Made by a program: the position numbers and the translations under genes. The notes beneath the pieces were generated by a model. It saw nothing but the letters and a program-made list of their open reading frames with translations, searched no databases and was not told the DNA's origin. From Marinobacter sp. MDS2 (GTDB taxonomy: Bacteria; Pseudomonadota; Gammaproteobacteria; Pseudomonadales; Oleiphilaceae), in the NCBI RefSeq assembly GCF_030718085.1, contig NZ_JAVAJF010000001.1, forward strand, positions 806,001 through 870,000: DNA of 64,000 bases, in the 5' to 3' direction. This document shows, piece by piece, positions 45,188-54,308 of the stretch. How positions within the stretch are numbered: position 1 is the first letter of the stretch; each line of letters opens with the position of its first letter.

Positions 45188-45756
45188 TGCCAGAACTGAC
45201 ACCCCCCATGAGCCAGCACTGGAGTGACGAGCTTCGCGCCAAAGCCGCCGCCATCAAACTCGTGGCCTTTGATGTAGACGGTATTATGAGTGACGGAAAA
45301 CTCTACTTCAGTGCCAGCGGCGACGAACTGAAAACGTTCAACATTCTGGACGGATTGGGGCTCAAGCAACTGATGAACGCGGGCATCACCGTTGCCGTGA
45401 TTACCGGCAGACGCTCGCCACTGACCGAAAAACGCATGAGCGACCTGGGTATCACGCACCTCATGCAAGGCCGGGAAGACAAAAAGGTGGCCCTGCAGGA
45501 ACTGGTGGCCAACATGGACATCAGCCCCGAGCAAATCGCTTACATGGGCGACGACCTGCCTGACCTCCCTGCCCTGCAATTCGCCGGCCTGGGCATTACC
45601 GTACCGAACGGGTATTGGCTGGTCAGGCAGCACGCGGATTATTGCACCACCATTGCCGGCGGCAGTGGTGCCGTGAGAGAAGCCAGCGATTTGATTCTCT
45701 GGTCCCAAGACCGGCTTGCGGCAACCCTTGAACCCTATGTGAGCGCCGAATCGTGA
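45187..45756 (+). CDS. kdsC: 3-deoxy-D-manno-octulosonate 8-phosphate phosphatase KdsC
   Basis: Encodes 189 aa, a HAD-type phosphatase that removes phosphate from Kdo-8-phosphate. The HAD box LVAFDVDGIMSDGKLY is at about residues 25-40 (nucleophile D29, D31), followed by AVITGRRSPLTEKRM and YMGDDLPDLPAL. The overlap of the last codons with lptC (GTGA) indicates coupled translation. Confidence 0.95.
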   Translation: MPELTPPMSQHWSDELRAKAAAIKLVAFDVDGIMSDGKLYFSASGDELKTFNILDGLGLKQLMNAGITVAVITGRRSPLTEKRMSDLGITHLMQGREDKKVALQELVANMDISPEQIAYMGDDLPDLPALQFAGLGITVPNGYWLVRQHADYCTTIAGGSGAVREASDLILWSQDRLAATLEPYVSAES

Positions 45757-46352
45757 TCGCGCGTTTGTTCAGTCCCGGAAAAGGCAAAGCCTGGGCCCGA
45801 ACCCTGGCTTTAGGCGGAACCATTGCGGCCACCTTATTTCTCATGTGGCAAAGCGATGAGCCGCCGGGTAGCCAGGATAATGCCAAGGAACTGCGCGGCC
45901 CGGACGAACCGGACGGATTTATCGTTCAGGCCGAATACCGAACCTGGGACGCTCAGGGCAATCCGAAAATCCGGCTGACCAGCCCGCGCATTGAACAGTT
46001 CGAAAGCCAAAACCTGGCTGCCATGGAACAACCCCGGGCAACCCTGCACGGTGAAGGCGACCCGGTGCCGTGGAATATTGAAGCGGATCAAGGTAGCCTT
46101 CTGCAAAATGAGGGTCTGGTCAATCTGCACGGTAACGTGGTGATCCATCGCCAGTTAAGCGGCGCTGACACCACCTTCAAAACCGACGAACTAACCCTCA
46201 ACAACACCGAGGGTACCGTGTACACCGACCAACCGGTGACCATCACCGAACCGCACGGAACCACAAAGGCAACGGGCATGAAAGCCTGGCTAGACGACCG
46301 AATTCTGGAACTCAATTCCCAAGTGGAAGGGCATTATGATCCCATCAGGTAA
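45753..46352 (+). CDS. lptC: LPS export protein LptC
   Basis: Encodes about 199 aa, with a GTG start overlapping kdsC by 4 bp. A single membrane anchor covers about residues 13-33, and the periplasmic beta-jellyroll includes DGFIVQAEYRTWDAQGNPK. It bridges the LptB2FG extractor to the LptA bridge. The 3' end overlaps lptA by 17 bp. Confidence 0.9.
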   Translation: MIARLFSPGKGKAWARTLALGGTIAATLFLMWQSDEPPGSQDNAKELRGPDEPDGFIVQAEYRTWDAQGNPKIRLTSPRIEQFESQNLAAMEQPRATLHGEGDPVPWNIEADQGSLLQNEGLVNLHGNVVIHRQLSGADTTFKTDELTLNNTEGTVYTDQPVTITEPHGTTKATGMKAWLDDRILELNSQVEGHYDPIR

Positions 46353-46857
46353 CCGACTTCTTTTTCCGCTGATTATGGCCGCTACCTTTCTGGCCAATAC
46401 GGCGGCCGCCTTCACTCTGGACTCCGACGAGCCCATTAAAGTCAGCGCCAACTCCGCCCGTCTGGATGACAGCGCGGGCACTGCCATCTACACCGGTGCC
46501 GTGGAATTGGTGCAAGGCAGCGTTAAGCTGGATGCCGAACGGGTTGTACTTTATCGCAGCCCACAGGGACTTAGCCGCATTGAAGCAAGCGGCTCCCCCG
46601 CTCATTATCGCCAGCCGTCCCAGGATCAAACGGCCGTTATCAATGCCGAGGCACTGAACATTACCTGGTCGGCCAAAGACAGCCAGCTGACCTTCGAGCG
46701 AGAAGCCTTGATCGAACAAGGTGGCAGCACGTTTCGCGGTGATGTCATTCATTACGACACAGTGAACCGGGTGGTTACAGCAGAAGGCGGCAATTCGGAG
46801 GGCACAAGCTCAGGCCGCGTAGAAATGGTGATTCAGCCCCGCAGCTCAGGTCAATAA
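46336..46857 (+). CDS. lptA: LPS transport periplasmic protein LptA
   Basis: Encodes 173 aa. The signal peptide ends near [10 protein letters not shown]. An OstA-type beta-jellyroll of repeating strand pairs follows ([30 protein letters not shown]). It forms the periplasmic bridge for LPS. Overlaps the end of lptC and is followed by lptB after 13 bp. Confidence 0.92.
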   Translation: MIPSGNRLLFPLIMAATFLANTAAAFTLDSDEPIKVSANSARLDDSAGTAIYTGAVELVQGSVKLDAERVVLYRSPQGLSRIEASGSPAHYRQPSQDQTAVINAEALNITWSAKDSQLTFEREALIEQGGSTFRGDVIHYDTVNRVVTAEGGNSEGTSSGRVEMVIQPRSSGQ

Positions 46858-46870
46858 CAGGAAGGTTCTG

Positions 46871-47596
46871 ATGGCAGTTCTCAGGGCCAGCAATCTGGCC
46901 AAAAGCTACAAACAGAAAAAAGTGGTTCTGGATGTTTCACTGGAAATCCGTTCCGGCGAAATCGTCGGCCTGCTCGGCCCTAACGGCGCCGGCAAAACCA
47001 CCTGCTTTTACATGATTGTCGGACTGGTCCCGGCTGACCATGGCCGCATCACCATCGACAACAACGACATCACCCCCCTGCCCATGCACGGGCGTGCCCG
47101 CAAAGGCATCGGCTACTTGCCACAGGAGGCGTCAGTATTCCGTAAGCTGACCGTGCGCGACAACATCATGGCCATTCTGGAAACGCGCAAATCGCTTTCC
47201 AAGGCGGATCGTGAGGCCAAGCTGGAAGAGTTGCTGGAAGAGTTCCACATCACCCACATTCGTGACAGCCTGGGTATGGCGCTTTCTGGCGGTGAACGTC
47301 GCCGGGTAGAAATCGCCCGGGCATTGGCAATGGAGCCGGCCTTCATTCTTCTGGACGAACCCTTCGCCGGCGTAGATCCCATTTCCGTCAGCGACATCAA
47401 ACACATCATCCGGCACCTTCGCGACAAAGGCATTGGCGTTCTGATCACCGATCACAACGTGCGCGAAACACTGGATATTTGTGAGAACGCTTACATTGTC
47501 TCGGGCGGCCACATCATTGCATCGGGCAACGCAGATGCCATTCTGGCCAACCAGCAAGTGAAGGAAGTGTACCTTGGGGATGAGTTCCGACTTTAG
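46871..47596 (+). CDS. lptB: LPS export ABC transporter ATPase LptB
   Basis: Encodes 241 aa. Walker A GPNGAGKT is at residues 36-43, the family block [17 protein letters not shown], signature [16 protein letters not shown] and Walker [17 protein letters not shown]. It powers LPS extraction together with LptF and LptG, which are not in the window. Last gene of the kdsD operon. Inverted repeats AGCAAGTA/TACTTGCT (47642-47669) and a T-rich AATTGTTG/CAACAATT pair follow, and may end transcription before rpoN. Confidence 0.96.
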   Translation: MAVLRASNLAKSYKQKKVVLDVSLEIRSGEIVGLLGPNGAGKTTCFYMIVGLVPADHGRITIDNNDITPLPMHGRARKGIGYLPQEASVFRKLTVRDNIMAILETRKSLSKADREAKLEELLEEFHITHIRDSLGMALSGGERRRVEIARALAMEPAFILLDEPFAGVDPISVSDIKHIIRHLRDKGIGVLITDHNVRETLDICENAYIVSGGHIIASGNADAILANQQVKEVYLGDEFRL

Positions 47597-47772
47597 ACAA
47601 TCGTAGACCTGAAGGCCGGGCTGATTGTTTTGCTGAACGCGAGCAAGTAAACTCGGCAGGGTACTTGCTTAAATTGTTGATCGCGTACTGTAAGTTACCA
47701 GCACACAACAATTTTTTATATTTGCAAGCAATGCTTTTGATCAGGATACGAGCACGTTATGGATATTGAGCC

Positions 47773-49311
47773 ATGGTTATGAAAGCTTCATTACAGCTTA
47801 AAATGGGCCAAAGCCTAACCATGACCCCCCAGCTGCAACAAGCCATTCGGCTACTGCAGCTTTCCACGTTGGATCTACAGCAAGAAATCCAGCAGGCACT
47901 CGACTCCAACCCGATGCTGGAAACCTCCGAGGACGACGATCAGGCAGATTCAGTCGAGCAGCAGGAAAACAACCACGACGAACAACACGAGACTGCCTCG
48001 GCGCCGGAAGAATCCGCTTCAGATTCGCAAAGTACGGACTGGGACGAATCGGAAACCGCACCCGACTGGTCAGCGGAAGATCAAACACCCGACAATATCC
48101 CTGACGACCTGCCGGTCGATACTGCCTGGGACGACATCTACCAGTCAGCACCAGCTCCGGCCAGCCGTGGCGACGATGAAAACGACTCCGACTTCGAAAC
48201 CCGAAACTCGCCCAGCGAAACCCTGCACGACCATCTGGAATGGCAGCTGAACCTGACCCCGCTCAGCGAACGGGATCAGGCGATTGCACACGCCCTGCTG
48301 GATGCGGTCGATGACCGGGGCTACTTGACGTCTTCCATCGAAGAAATTCATTCCGGCCTGTTTGAAGGCTCAGAAGACGATCCATTGGAACTCGACGAAG
48401 TGCAGGCGGTTCTGCACCGACTCCAGCACTTTGATCCACCGGGGGTGTTTGCCAGAGATCTTCAGGATTGCCTGATGATCCAGCTTGGCCAGCTGCCACC
48501 GGACACCCCATGGCTGCGCCAGGCCAAGCTGGTCGTGACCCAGTTTCTGCACTTGCTGGGCAACCGTGACTACGCGCAACTGCTTCGCCGTAGCCGGTTG
48601 AAAGAAGATCAGCTGAAAGAAGTGTTGGGGCTGATCACCAGCCTGAACCCGACCCCCGGCGACAGCATCGACCGTACAGAACCAGACTATGTCATTCCGG
48701 ATGTCATCGTGCGCAAACATGAAGGCCGGTGGCGCGTGGAGCTCAATCCGGAAATTGCCCCGCGCATTCGCGTAAACGCGAGCTATGCTTCATTAATACG
48801 ACGGGCGGACAGCAGCGCCGATAACACCTACATGCGCGACCAACTGCAGGAGGCCAAGTGGTTTATCAAAAGCCTGCAGAGCCGCAACGAGACCTTGCTC
48901 AAAGTGGCCACTCGCATTGTGGAATACCAGCAGGGCTTTCTGGATCATGGTGACGAAGCCATGAAACCGCTCATCCTGTCGGACATTGCCCAGGCGGTGG
49001 ATATGCACGAATCGACCATATCCCGGGTTACCACGCAAAAATACATGCATACACCCCGAGGCATTTTTGAGCTTAAATACTTTTTCTCCAGCCACGTGGG
49101 CACTGCCGAGGGTGGAGAATGTTCCTCAACGGCGATTCGTGCGATGATCAGAAAACTGATTGCGGACGAAACTCCGAAAAAGCCATTGAGTGATAGCAAA
49201 ATTGCAGCCATGCTAGGAGAACAGGGAATCAATGTTGCCCGACGTACCGTAGCCAAGTACAGAGAGGCGATGCACATCCCTCCCTCGAACGAGCGTAAAC
49301 GTTTGGTTTAA
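47773..49311 (+). CDS. rpoN: RNA polymerase sigma-54 factor RpoN
   Basis: Encodes 512 aa. The N-terminal activator-interacting region has [34 protein letters not shown], followed by a long acidic Region II, rich in D, E and Q (residues about 50-140). The core-binding domain and the C-terminal RpoN box [17 protein letters not shown] with the final KRLV end it. It recognises -24/-12 promoters such as the one of pilA in this window. It heads the rpoN-hpf-ptsN-rapZ-npr set. Confidence 0.97.
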   Translation: MVMKASLQLKMGQSLTMTPQLQQAIRLLQLSTLDLQQEIQQALDSNPMLETSEDDDQADSVEQQENNHDEQHETASAPEESASDSQSTDWDESETAPDWSAEDQTPDNIPDDLPVDTAWDDIYQSAPAPASRGDDENDSDFETRNSPSETLHDHLEWQLNLTPLSERDQAIAHALLDAVDDRGYLTSSIEEIHSGLFEGSEDDPLELDEVQAVLHRLQHFDPPGVFARDLQDCLMIQLGQLPPDTPWLRQAKLVVTQFLHLLGNRDYAQLLRRSRLKEDQLKEVLGLITSLNPTPGDSIDRTEPDYVIPDVIVRKHEGRWRVELNPEIAPRIRVNASYASLIRRADSSADNTYMRDQLQEAKWFIKSLQSRNETLLKVATRIVEYQQGFLDHGDEAMKPLILSDIAQAVDMHESTISRVTTQKYMHTPRGIFELKYFFSSHVGTAEGGECSSTAIRAMIRKLIADETPKKPLSDSKIAAMLGEQGINVARRTVAKYREAMHIPPSNERKRLV

Positions 49312-49382
49312 GGATTCGTCAGTACAAGAGGTGCTGACACTCAGTCCGGCAAAAGCCGGCTATATGACAACAGGAGAAGCCT

Positions 49383-49685
49383 ATGCAACTCAACATTTCA
49401 GGCCATCATGTAGAACTGACTCCCGCACTAAAGGATTACGTAAACACCAAGTTTGATAAGCTTGAGCGACACTTTGACCACATCAGTAATTGTCAGGTGA
49501 CGCTGCAAGTTGAGAAAGTTCGCCAGATGGCCGAAGCTACCCTCCACGTGATTGGTGGCGAAATTCACGCAAAGGCTGAAAACGAGGATATGTACGCCGC
49601 CATCGACGGCCTGGTCGACAAACTCGACCGCCAGATCCTCAAACATAAAGAAAAGACAGTTGCCCGGATGCAAGGTAACGGCTAA
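49383..49685 (+). CDS. hpf: Ribosome hibernation-promoting factor HPF (short form)
   Basis: Encodes 100 aa, a single S30AE domain with MQLNISGHHVELTPALKDYVNTKFDKLERHFDHI and NEDMYAAIDGLVDKLDRQILKHK. The short form promotes 100S ribosome dimers with RMF. It is followed by a strong intrinsic terminator before ptsN. Confidence 0.93.
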   Translation: MQLNISGHHVELTPALKDYVNTKFDKLERHFDHISNCQVTLQVEKVRQMAEATLHVIGGEIHAKAENEDMYAAIDGLVDKLDRQILKHKEKTVARMQGNG

Positions 49686-49730
49686 CGCGCCTCTTAGCGT
49701 GAAACCGAACCGGGTGTTTCAATAAAACGT

Positions 49731-49769
49731 GCTGCGGCAGGAGTATGATCCGGCCGCAGCCTTTTTTTT
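49731..49769 (+). terminator. Rho-independent terminator between hpf and ptsN
   Basis: GCTGCGGC and GCCGCAGC pair around a 14-nt loop and are followed by C and eight T. It lies inside the otherwise conserved rpoN-hpf-ptsN-rapZ-npr order. Confidence 0.85.
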
Positions 49770-49788
49770 ACGGAAATGAAGTCGATCT

Positions 49789-50259
49789 ATGAGCGATTCA
49801 TCCCTGACCATCGACAACATTCTGGCTCCAGAACTGACTCTGTGCCGTGTTGCAGCGTCAAGCAAGAAGCGTGTACTGGAGTTTATCGCCGAGCACATTC
49901 ACCAGCAGGATGAAAGTCTCAACGATACAGATATCTTCAACAACCTGGTGTCGCGGGAGCGGCTGGGCAGTACCGGCATAGGCGAAGGCATCGCCATTCC
50001 CCATTGCCGGCTGGACGGGCTGAATAGGGTCATCGGCGTGTTGATGACTCTGGCCGAACCGGTCGAGTTCGATTCCATCGACAACCAGCCCGTCGATATT
50101 GTTTTCGCCCTGGTTGTGCCCAAAGAAGCGACCAGCGAACACCTGGAGCTGCTCAGTCAGCTCGCTGAAAAGTTTAATGAAAGCTCTTTTTGCGAAAAGC
50201 TGCGCCAGTGCCAGGATACCGACCATCTGCACAAGGCCATGATTTCGAATCAGAACTGA
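49789..50259 (+). CDS. ptsN: PTS IIA-like nitrogen regulatory protein PtsN
   Basis: Encodes 156 aa, an EIIA-Ntr domain with the phosphorylation His72 in IGEGIAIPHCRLDGL. It belongs to the nitrogen PTS (PtsP-Npr-PtsN) and modulates potassium uptake and stress in relatives. The terminator 19 nt upstream suggests it has its own promoter or relies on read-through. Confidence 0.95.
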   Translation: MSDSSLTIDNILAPELTLCRVAASSKKRVLEFIAEHIHQQDESLNDTDIFNNLVSRERLGSTGIGEGIAIPHCRLDGLNRVIGVLMTLAEPVEFDSIDNQPVDIVFALVVPKEATSEHLELLSQLAEKFNESSFCEKLRQCQDTDHLHKAMISNQN

Positions 50260-50301
50260 TACGAATTCAGCAAAAGCGCGCAGCATGAGAGGAACACTGT
50301 T

Positions 50302-51186
50302 ATGAAGCTGATCATCGTCAGCGGCCGCTCAGGCTCGGGAAAAAGTACCGCCTTGCACGTACTGGAAGATTTGGGGTTTTACTGCATCGACAACCTCCCC
50401 ATAGGGCTCCTCTTCCCTCTGACCCAGGAAGCCGCCACCCAGGAGGCGACCACTCGCCTGCGTAAAATGGCAGTCAGCATTGACGCACGCAACCTGTCGG
50501 GCGAGCTGGCCAACTTCGAGGCCATATACAGTCAGCTCAAAAGCACCGGCATGGATGTCGAAATCATCTTCCTGGATGCCGACGAGCAAACATTGCTGCA
50601 GCGTTTTCACGCAACTCGACGCAAACACCCGCTCAGCGATGATAAAACATCGCTTCCTGAAGCAGTGTCTTACGAGAAAACCCTTCTAGAGCCGCTGTCC
50701 CGGCTGGCCGACCTGTACGTCAACACCACCGGGCTGTCCATGTACGAGCTACGGGACATGGTCAAGCAGCGGGTTGCGGGCCGGAAGGACCAGGAATTGG
50801 CCTTGCTGGTTCAGTCGTTCGGCTTCAAGCACGGGGTACCGGTTGACTCCGATTACGTGTTCGACGTTCGGTGCCTTCCGAATCCCTATTGGGACACCAG
50901 CCTCCGCAAGTACACCGGCGTTGACCAACCGGTCATCGACTTCCTCGAGCGCGAGCCTTTGAGCCAGAAGATGGTCAACGACATCATTGGGTTTCTCGAT
51001 TCCTGGCTTCCCTCGTTTGCAGACAGCAATCGCAGCTATATGACCATTTCCATCGGCTGTACTGGCGGCCAGCATCGCTCGGTGTACGTTTCGGAACAAC
51101 TGACAAAACACTTCGCAAAAAAGTACCGCAATGTGCAGGTTCGCCACTCCGAACTGCCTCATCTGCAAGCCAGAGGGGAAATCTGA
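50302..51186 (+). CDS. rapZ: RNase adapter RapZ
   Basis: Encodes 294 aa. P-loop GRSGSGKST is at residues 8-16. The C-terminal domain carries FGFKHGVPVDSDYVFDVRCLPNP and ISIGCTGGQHRSVYVSE. In E. coli RapZ presents the GlmZ sRNA to RNase E. GlmZ-type sRNAs may be absent in this lineage, so an exact role is uncertain. Npr follows 7 bp later. Confidence 0.95.
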   Translation: MKLIIVSGRSGSGKSTALHVLEDLGFYCIDNLPIGLLFPLTQEAATQEATTRLRKMAVSIDARNLSGELANFEAIYSQLKSTGMDVEIIFLDADEQTLLQRFHATRRKHPLSDDKTSLPEAVSYEKTLLEPLSRLADLYVNTTGLSMYELRDMVKQRVAGRKDQELALLVQSFGFKHGVPVDSDYVFDVRCLPNPYWDTSLRKYTGVDQPVIDFLEREPLSQKMVNDIIGFLDSWLPSFADSNRSYMTISIGCTGGQHRSVYVSEQLTKHFAKKYRNVQVRHSELPHLQARGEI

Positions 51187-51192
51187 TTCGCC

Positions 51193-51462
51193 ATGATCAG
51201 CCGTACGGTGACAATCATCAACAAGCTCGGCTTGCACGCCCGGGCCACCGCAAAGCTGGTCGCCACCGCCTCCGAGCATGAATCGAAGGTCTGGATCAGC
51301 CGCAACGACCGCAAGGTAGATGCCAAAAATATCATGCAAGTCATGATGCTTGCGGCCAGCCAGGGCACCACCGTTGAACTCATTGCGGACGGCCCGGATG
51401 AGCGACAAGCCATCGAGGCGCTAACCACGCTGATCGCAGATTATTTCGGCGAAGGCGGCTGA
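51193..51462 (+). CDS. npr: HPr-like phosphocarrier protein Npr
   Basis: Encodes 89 aa, an HPr domain with the phosphorylatable His15 in NKLGLHARATAKLV. The Npr group receives phosphate from PtsP and passes it to PtsN. Last gene of the cluster, 7 bp after rapZ. Confidence 0.93.
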   Translation: MISRTVTIINKLGLHARATAKLVATASEHESKVWISRNDRKVDAKNIMQVMMLAASQGTTVELIADGPDERQAIEALTTLIADYFGEGG

Positions 51463-51513
51463 TTCTTCGCAATTCACCTATAACTCCCCCTCACCGACGC
51501 TCGCTAACTCCGC

Positions 51514-51519
51514 TATAAT
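51514..51519 (+). promoter_or_regulatory. -10 box (TATAAT) candidate for mgtE
   Basis: A perfect TATAAT 30 nt upstream of the mgtE ATG. No good -35 is at 17-nt spacing (TCACCG is the best I see), so activity is a guess. Confidence 0.45.
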
Positions 51520-51548
51520 ACGGAGGTTTTCTGACCGTAGGTGGATCC

Positions 51549-52910
51549 ATGTCTGATATTCTGGAACAAAGTCAGGCCCACCAGAGACTCCGCTCCCTGA
51601 GCGAGGCTCTGGATAGTGGCGCGCTGAAGCAGGTTGCTCGCATCCTGAACGGCGGCCTCAGTCCCAGTGATATCGCCCACCTGTTGGAATCCTCTCCGCC
51701 TCGTCAGCGCGCTTTGCTGTGGAATCTGGTCGATAAGCAACTGGAAGGCGAAGTTCTCCAGCACCTTGGTGACGATATCCGAGGGTATTTCCTGAGCAAG
51801 TTTAACGCTCAGGAGTTGGCTGACATTATTGAAGATTTCGAGTCGGACGATCTCGCCGACCTGCTTCAACAGCTACCCGACACGGTGATCCTCGAAGTCC
51901 TCGAAACCATGGACGAACAGGACCGACAGCGGGTTGAAGAGGTTCTGTCCTACCCGGAAGACACCGCCGGCGGCTTGATGAACACGGACACTATCACGGT
52001 GCGCCCGGACATCAGCATTGACGTTGTGCTGCGCTATTTACGCCGCCACCGCAGCCTGCCGCCGATGACGGATAGCCTGATCGTAGTTAACCGGCGGGAT
52101 GAGTTTATCGGCACGCTCGCCATCACCCGGATGCTGGTTTCGAACCCGGCGTCTACCGTTCGGGAAGTGATGGACACCGACATCGAACCGATTCCTGTCA
52201 GTCTGTCCGATACCAAGGTCGCCACCCTGTTCGAACGCTATGACCTGATTTCAGCGCCCGTGGTAAACGAACAGAACAAACTCTTGGGCCGCATCACCAT
52301 CGATGACGTGGTTGATGTTATTCGTGAAGACGCAGACCACTCGCTGATGAGCCTGGCCGGCCTTGATGAAGATGAAGATACCTTTGCCCCGGTGATGAAA
52401 ACCACCCGCCGTCGTGCGGTCTGGCTCGGCATCAACCTGTTGACCGCATTTACCGCCTCAGCGGTGATCGGGCTGTTTGAAGACACCATTGCCAAGGTCG
52501 TGGCCTTGGCGGTACTCATGCCCATCGTCGCCAGCATGGGCGGCATTGCCGGCAGCCAGACCCTGACGCTGGTGATCCGGGGCATGGCGGTGGGGCAAAT
52601 CAGCAGCGTCAACGTTGCTTGGTTGCTGAATCGAGAACTACTCTCCGGTATCCTTAACGGACTTTTATGGGCCGGGGTCGTGGCGACCGCAGCCATTCTC
52701 TGGTTCGGCGACTGGATGATCGGCGGCGTGATTGCGGCCGCACTGGTGATCAATCTGGTTGCAGCCACCGTGGCCGGCACCGTACTGCCTCTATTTCTGA
52801 AGTCCCGTAATATTGACCCGGCCCTCGCCGGCGGTGTTATTCTGACAACGGTGACCGATGTTGTTGGCTTCATGGCCTTTCTGGGATTGGCCACCCTCTT
52901 CTACGCCTGA
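51549..52910 (+). CDS. mgtE: Magnesium transporter MgtE
   Basis: Encodes 453 aa. The N-terminal MgtE superhelical domain (about 30-130) is followed by two CBS domains (about 135-255) that sense cytosolic Mg. Five transmembrane helices end the protein, with family blocks PIVASMGGIAGSQTLTLVIRG and ILTTVTDVVGFMAFLGLATLF. The AGGTGG ribosome site lies 4 nt before the ATG. A TATAAT box lies upstream. Confidence 0.95.
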   Translation: MSDILEQSQAHQRLRSLSEALDSGALKQVARILNGGLSPSDIAHLLESSPPRQRALLWNLVDKQLEGEVLQHLGDDIRGYFLSKFNAQELADIIEDFESDDLADLLQQLPDTVILEVLETMDEQDRQRVEEVLSYPEDTAGGLMNTDTITVRPDISIDVVLRYLRRHRSLPPMTDSLIVVNRRDEFIGTLAITRMLVSNPASTVREVMDTDIEPIPVSLSDTKVATLFERYDLISAPVVNEQNKLLGRITIDDVVDVIREDADHSLMSLAGLDEDEDTFAPVMKTTRRRAVWLGINLLTAFTASAVIGLFEDTIAKVVALAVLMPIVASMGGIAGSQTLTLVIRGMAVGQISSVNVAWLLNRELLSGILNGLLWAGVVATAAILWFGDWMIGGVIAAALVINLVAATVAGTVLPLFLKSRNIDPALAGGVILTTVTDVVGFMAFLGLATLFYA

Positions 52911-52927
52911 CAGAATTGATAAACAAC

Positions 52928-53455
52928 ATGACTGACCATACTGACGACCAACTTCCAGAGTATCTGGGGCCCAGCAAGTCGCAATTGAAGCGGGAAATGC
53001 ATGAATTGCAGGATCTCGGAAAGCGCATGCTGGAACTGAGCGAAGATCAGCTCGCCACGCTGCCGATCAGTGACCGGCTGCAACGGGCGATCCTGGAATC
53101 ACGCCGCATCACCCAGCGTGAGGCCCGCCGCAGGCACTTGCAGTACATCGGCAAGATCATTCGCCAGGAAGACGATCCCGAAACCATCAGCAAAACCATT
53201 GATGCGTTCTATGCGGGCAGTGAAGAACACACCCGCCGGCACCACCTCGCGGAACGCTGGCGTGACAAGATGATCTCGGAAGGGGATTCAGTGGTCGGGG
53301 AGTTTATCGACTATTGTCCGAGCGCCGAGGTTCAGCACCTGCGCAATCTGGTGCGAAACGCCCGCAAAGAAGTCGAAAAGCAGGCCAATACCGGGCAGTC
53401 CCGCAAGCTGTTCCGCGCGCTTCGGGAATGGATTGACGAAGCCGAGCAGCACTAA
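52928..53455 (+). CDS. darP: Ribosome biogenesis protein DarP (YjgA)
   Basis: Encodes about 175 aa, from the DUF615 family: GPSKSQLKREMHELQDLGKRMLELSEDQL, SRRITQREARRRHLQYIGKIIR and RHHLAERWRDKMI. It binds late 50S precursors in E. coli. The ATG at 52928 was preferred over the in-frame ATG at 52916. It follows mgtE closely and converges with the nitrilase-like gene. Confidence 0.93.
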   Translation: MTDHTDDQLPEYLGPSKSQLKREMHELQDLGKRMLELSEDQLATLPISDRLQRAILESRRITQREARRRHLQYIGKIIRQEDDPETISKTIDAFYAGSEEHTRRHHLAERWRDKMISEGDSVVGEFIDYCPSAEVQHLRNLVRNARKEVEKQANTGQSRKLFRALREWIDEAEQH

Positions 53456-53468
53456 CGCTACCGGCTTT

Positions 53469-54293
53469 CTATAAGCGCCGGTGTTCCCACACCGGCATCC
53501 GCGTCCGCACCTGCTTCAAGTATTCCAGACTCAGGTCTGCCAGGGCCACCCCCGGCCCTTCTTCGATTTCGGAAACCACTTTGCCCCAAGGGTCGCATAC
53601 CAGACTGTGGCCGTAGGTTCGTCTGCGCTCACTGTTCTGGCCGCCCTGGCCTGGCGCGACAACCCAGACCTGATTTTCGATGGCCCGAGCCCGAATCAAG
53701 GCATGCCAATGGGCATCGCCGGTTTGCCAGGTAAATGCGCTGGGCAAGCACACCCAATCGGCGCCCTGCTCTCTTAAGGCACGAAACAGTTCCGGAAACC
53801 GAAGGTCGTAGCAGATTGCCAAACCTAACCGGCCTGCCGGCGTATCTATGGTGACAACCTGATCACCGGGCTCGAATGCATTGGATTCTTTGTATTGGCC
53901 GTGAGCATCTTCAACCATGGCATCGAACAGATGGATCTTGTCATAGCGAGCCACTTCGCGGCCCTGATCGTCATACACCAGGCAGCAGGCCCGCACCCGA
54001 TCCGCAATCGAAGAACCGTCTGGCCGACTCGCCAAAGGCATCGAGCCTCCGACAATCCAAAGCCCGAGGGCTCTGGCTTGAGCCGCCAGAAAATGCCTCA
54101 CCACAGGGCTGTCACCAGCCTCCCGTTCACCGCAGACTTGCATCTGACTGGATGCCAATACCGCAAAGTTTTCAGGCAACACCGCGACTTTGGCGCCGCG
54201 CTCTGCGGCCTCCTTCAGCAAGCGGGCGGCTTCTGCCAGATTGACCTCAATATCGTGACCACTGACCATTTGAATTGCGGCAACTTTCGTCAT
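53469..54293 (-). CDS. Carbon-nitrogen hydrolase (Nit1/YbeM-type)
   Basis: Encodes 274 aa. The catalytic triad of the nitrilase superfamily is visible: E41 (AVLPENFAVL), K119 (RYDKIHLFDA), C161 (AICYDLRFPEL). This class includes deaminated-glutathione amidases, omega-amidases and Nit hydrolases. Next to yhdP and rng it is the common gammaproteobacterial neighbour. A deaminated-glutathione amidase role is likely but not proven. Confidence 0.9.
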   Translation of the reverse strand: MTKVAAIQMVSGHDIEVNLAEAARLLKEAAERGAKVAVLPENFAVLASSQMQVCGEREAGDSPVVRHFLAAQARALGLWIVGGSMPLASRPDGSSIADRVRACCLVYDDQGREVARYDKIHLFDAMVEDAHGQYKESNAFEPGDQVVTIDTPAGRLGLAICYDLRFPELFRALREQGADWVCLPSAFTWQTGDAHWHALIRARAIENQVWVVAPGQGGQNSERRRTYGHSLVCDPWGKVVSEIEEGPGVALADLSLEYLKQVRTRMPVWEHRRL

Positions 54294-54308
54294 TACCAGC
54301 CTCCCGGA

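Noticed and set aside
44458..45708. Long antisense ORF opposite kdsD-kdsC (416 aa)
   Set aside because: It runs across two genuine overlapping genes on the other strand; a shadow of high-GC third codon positions.
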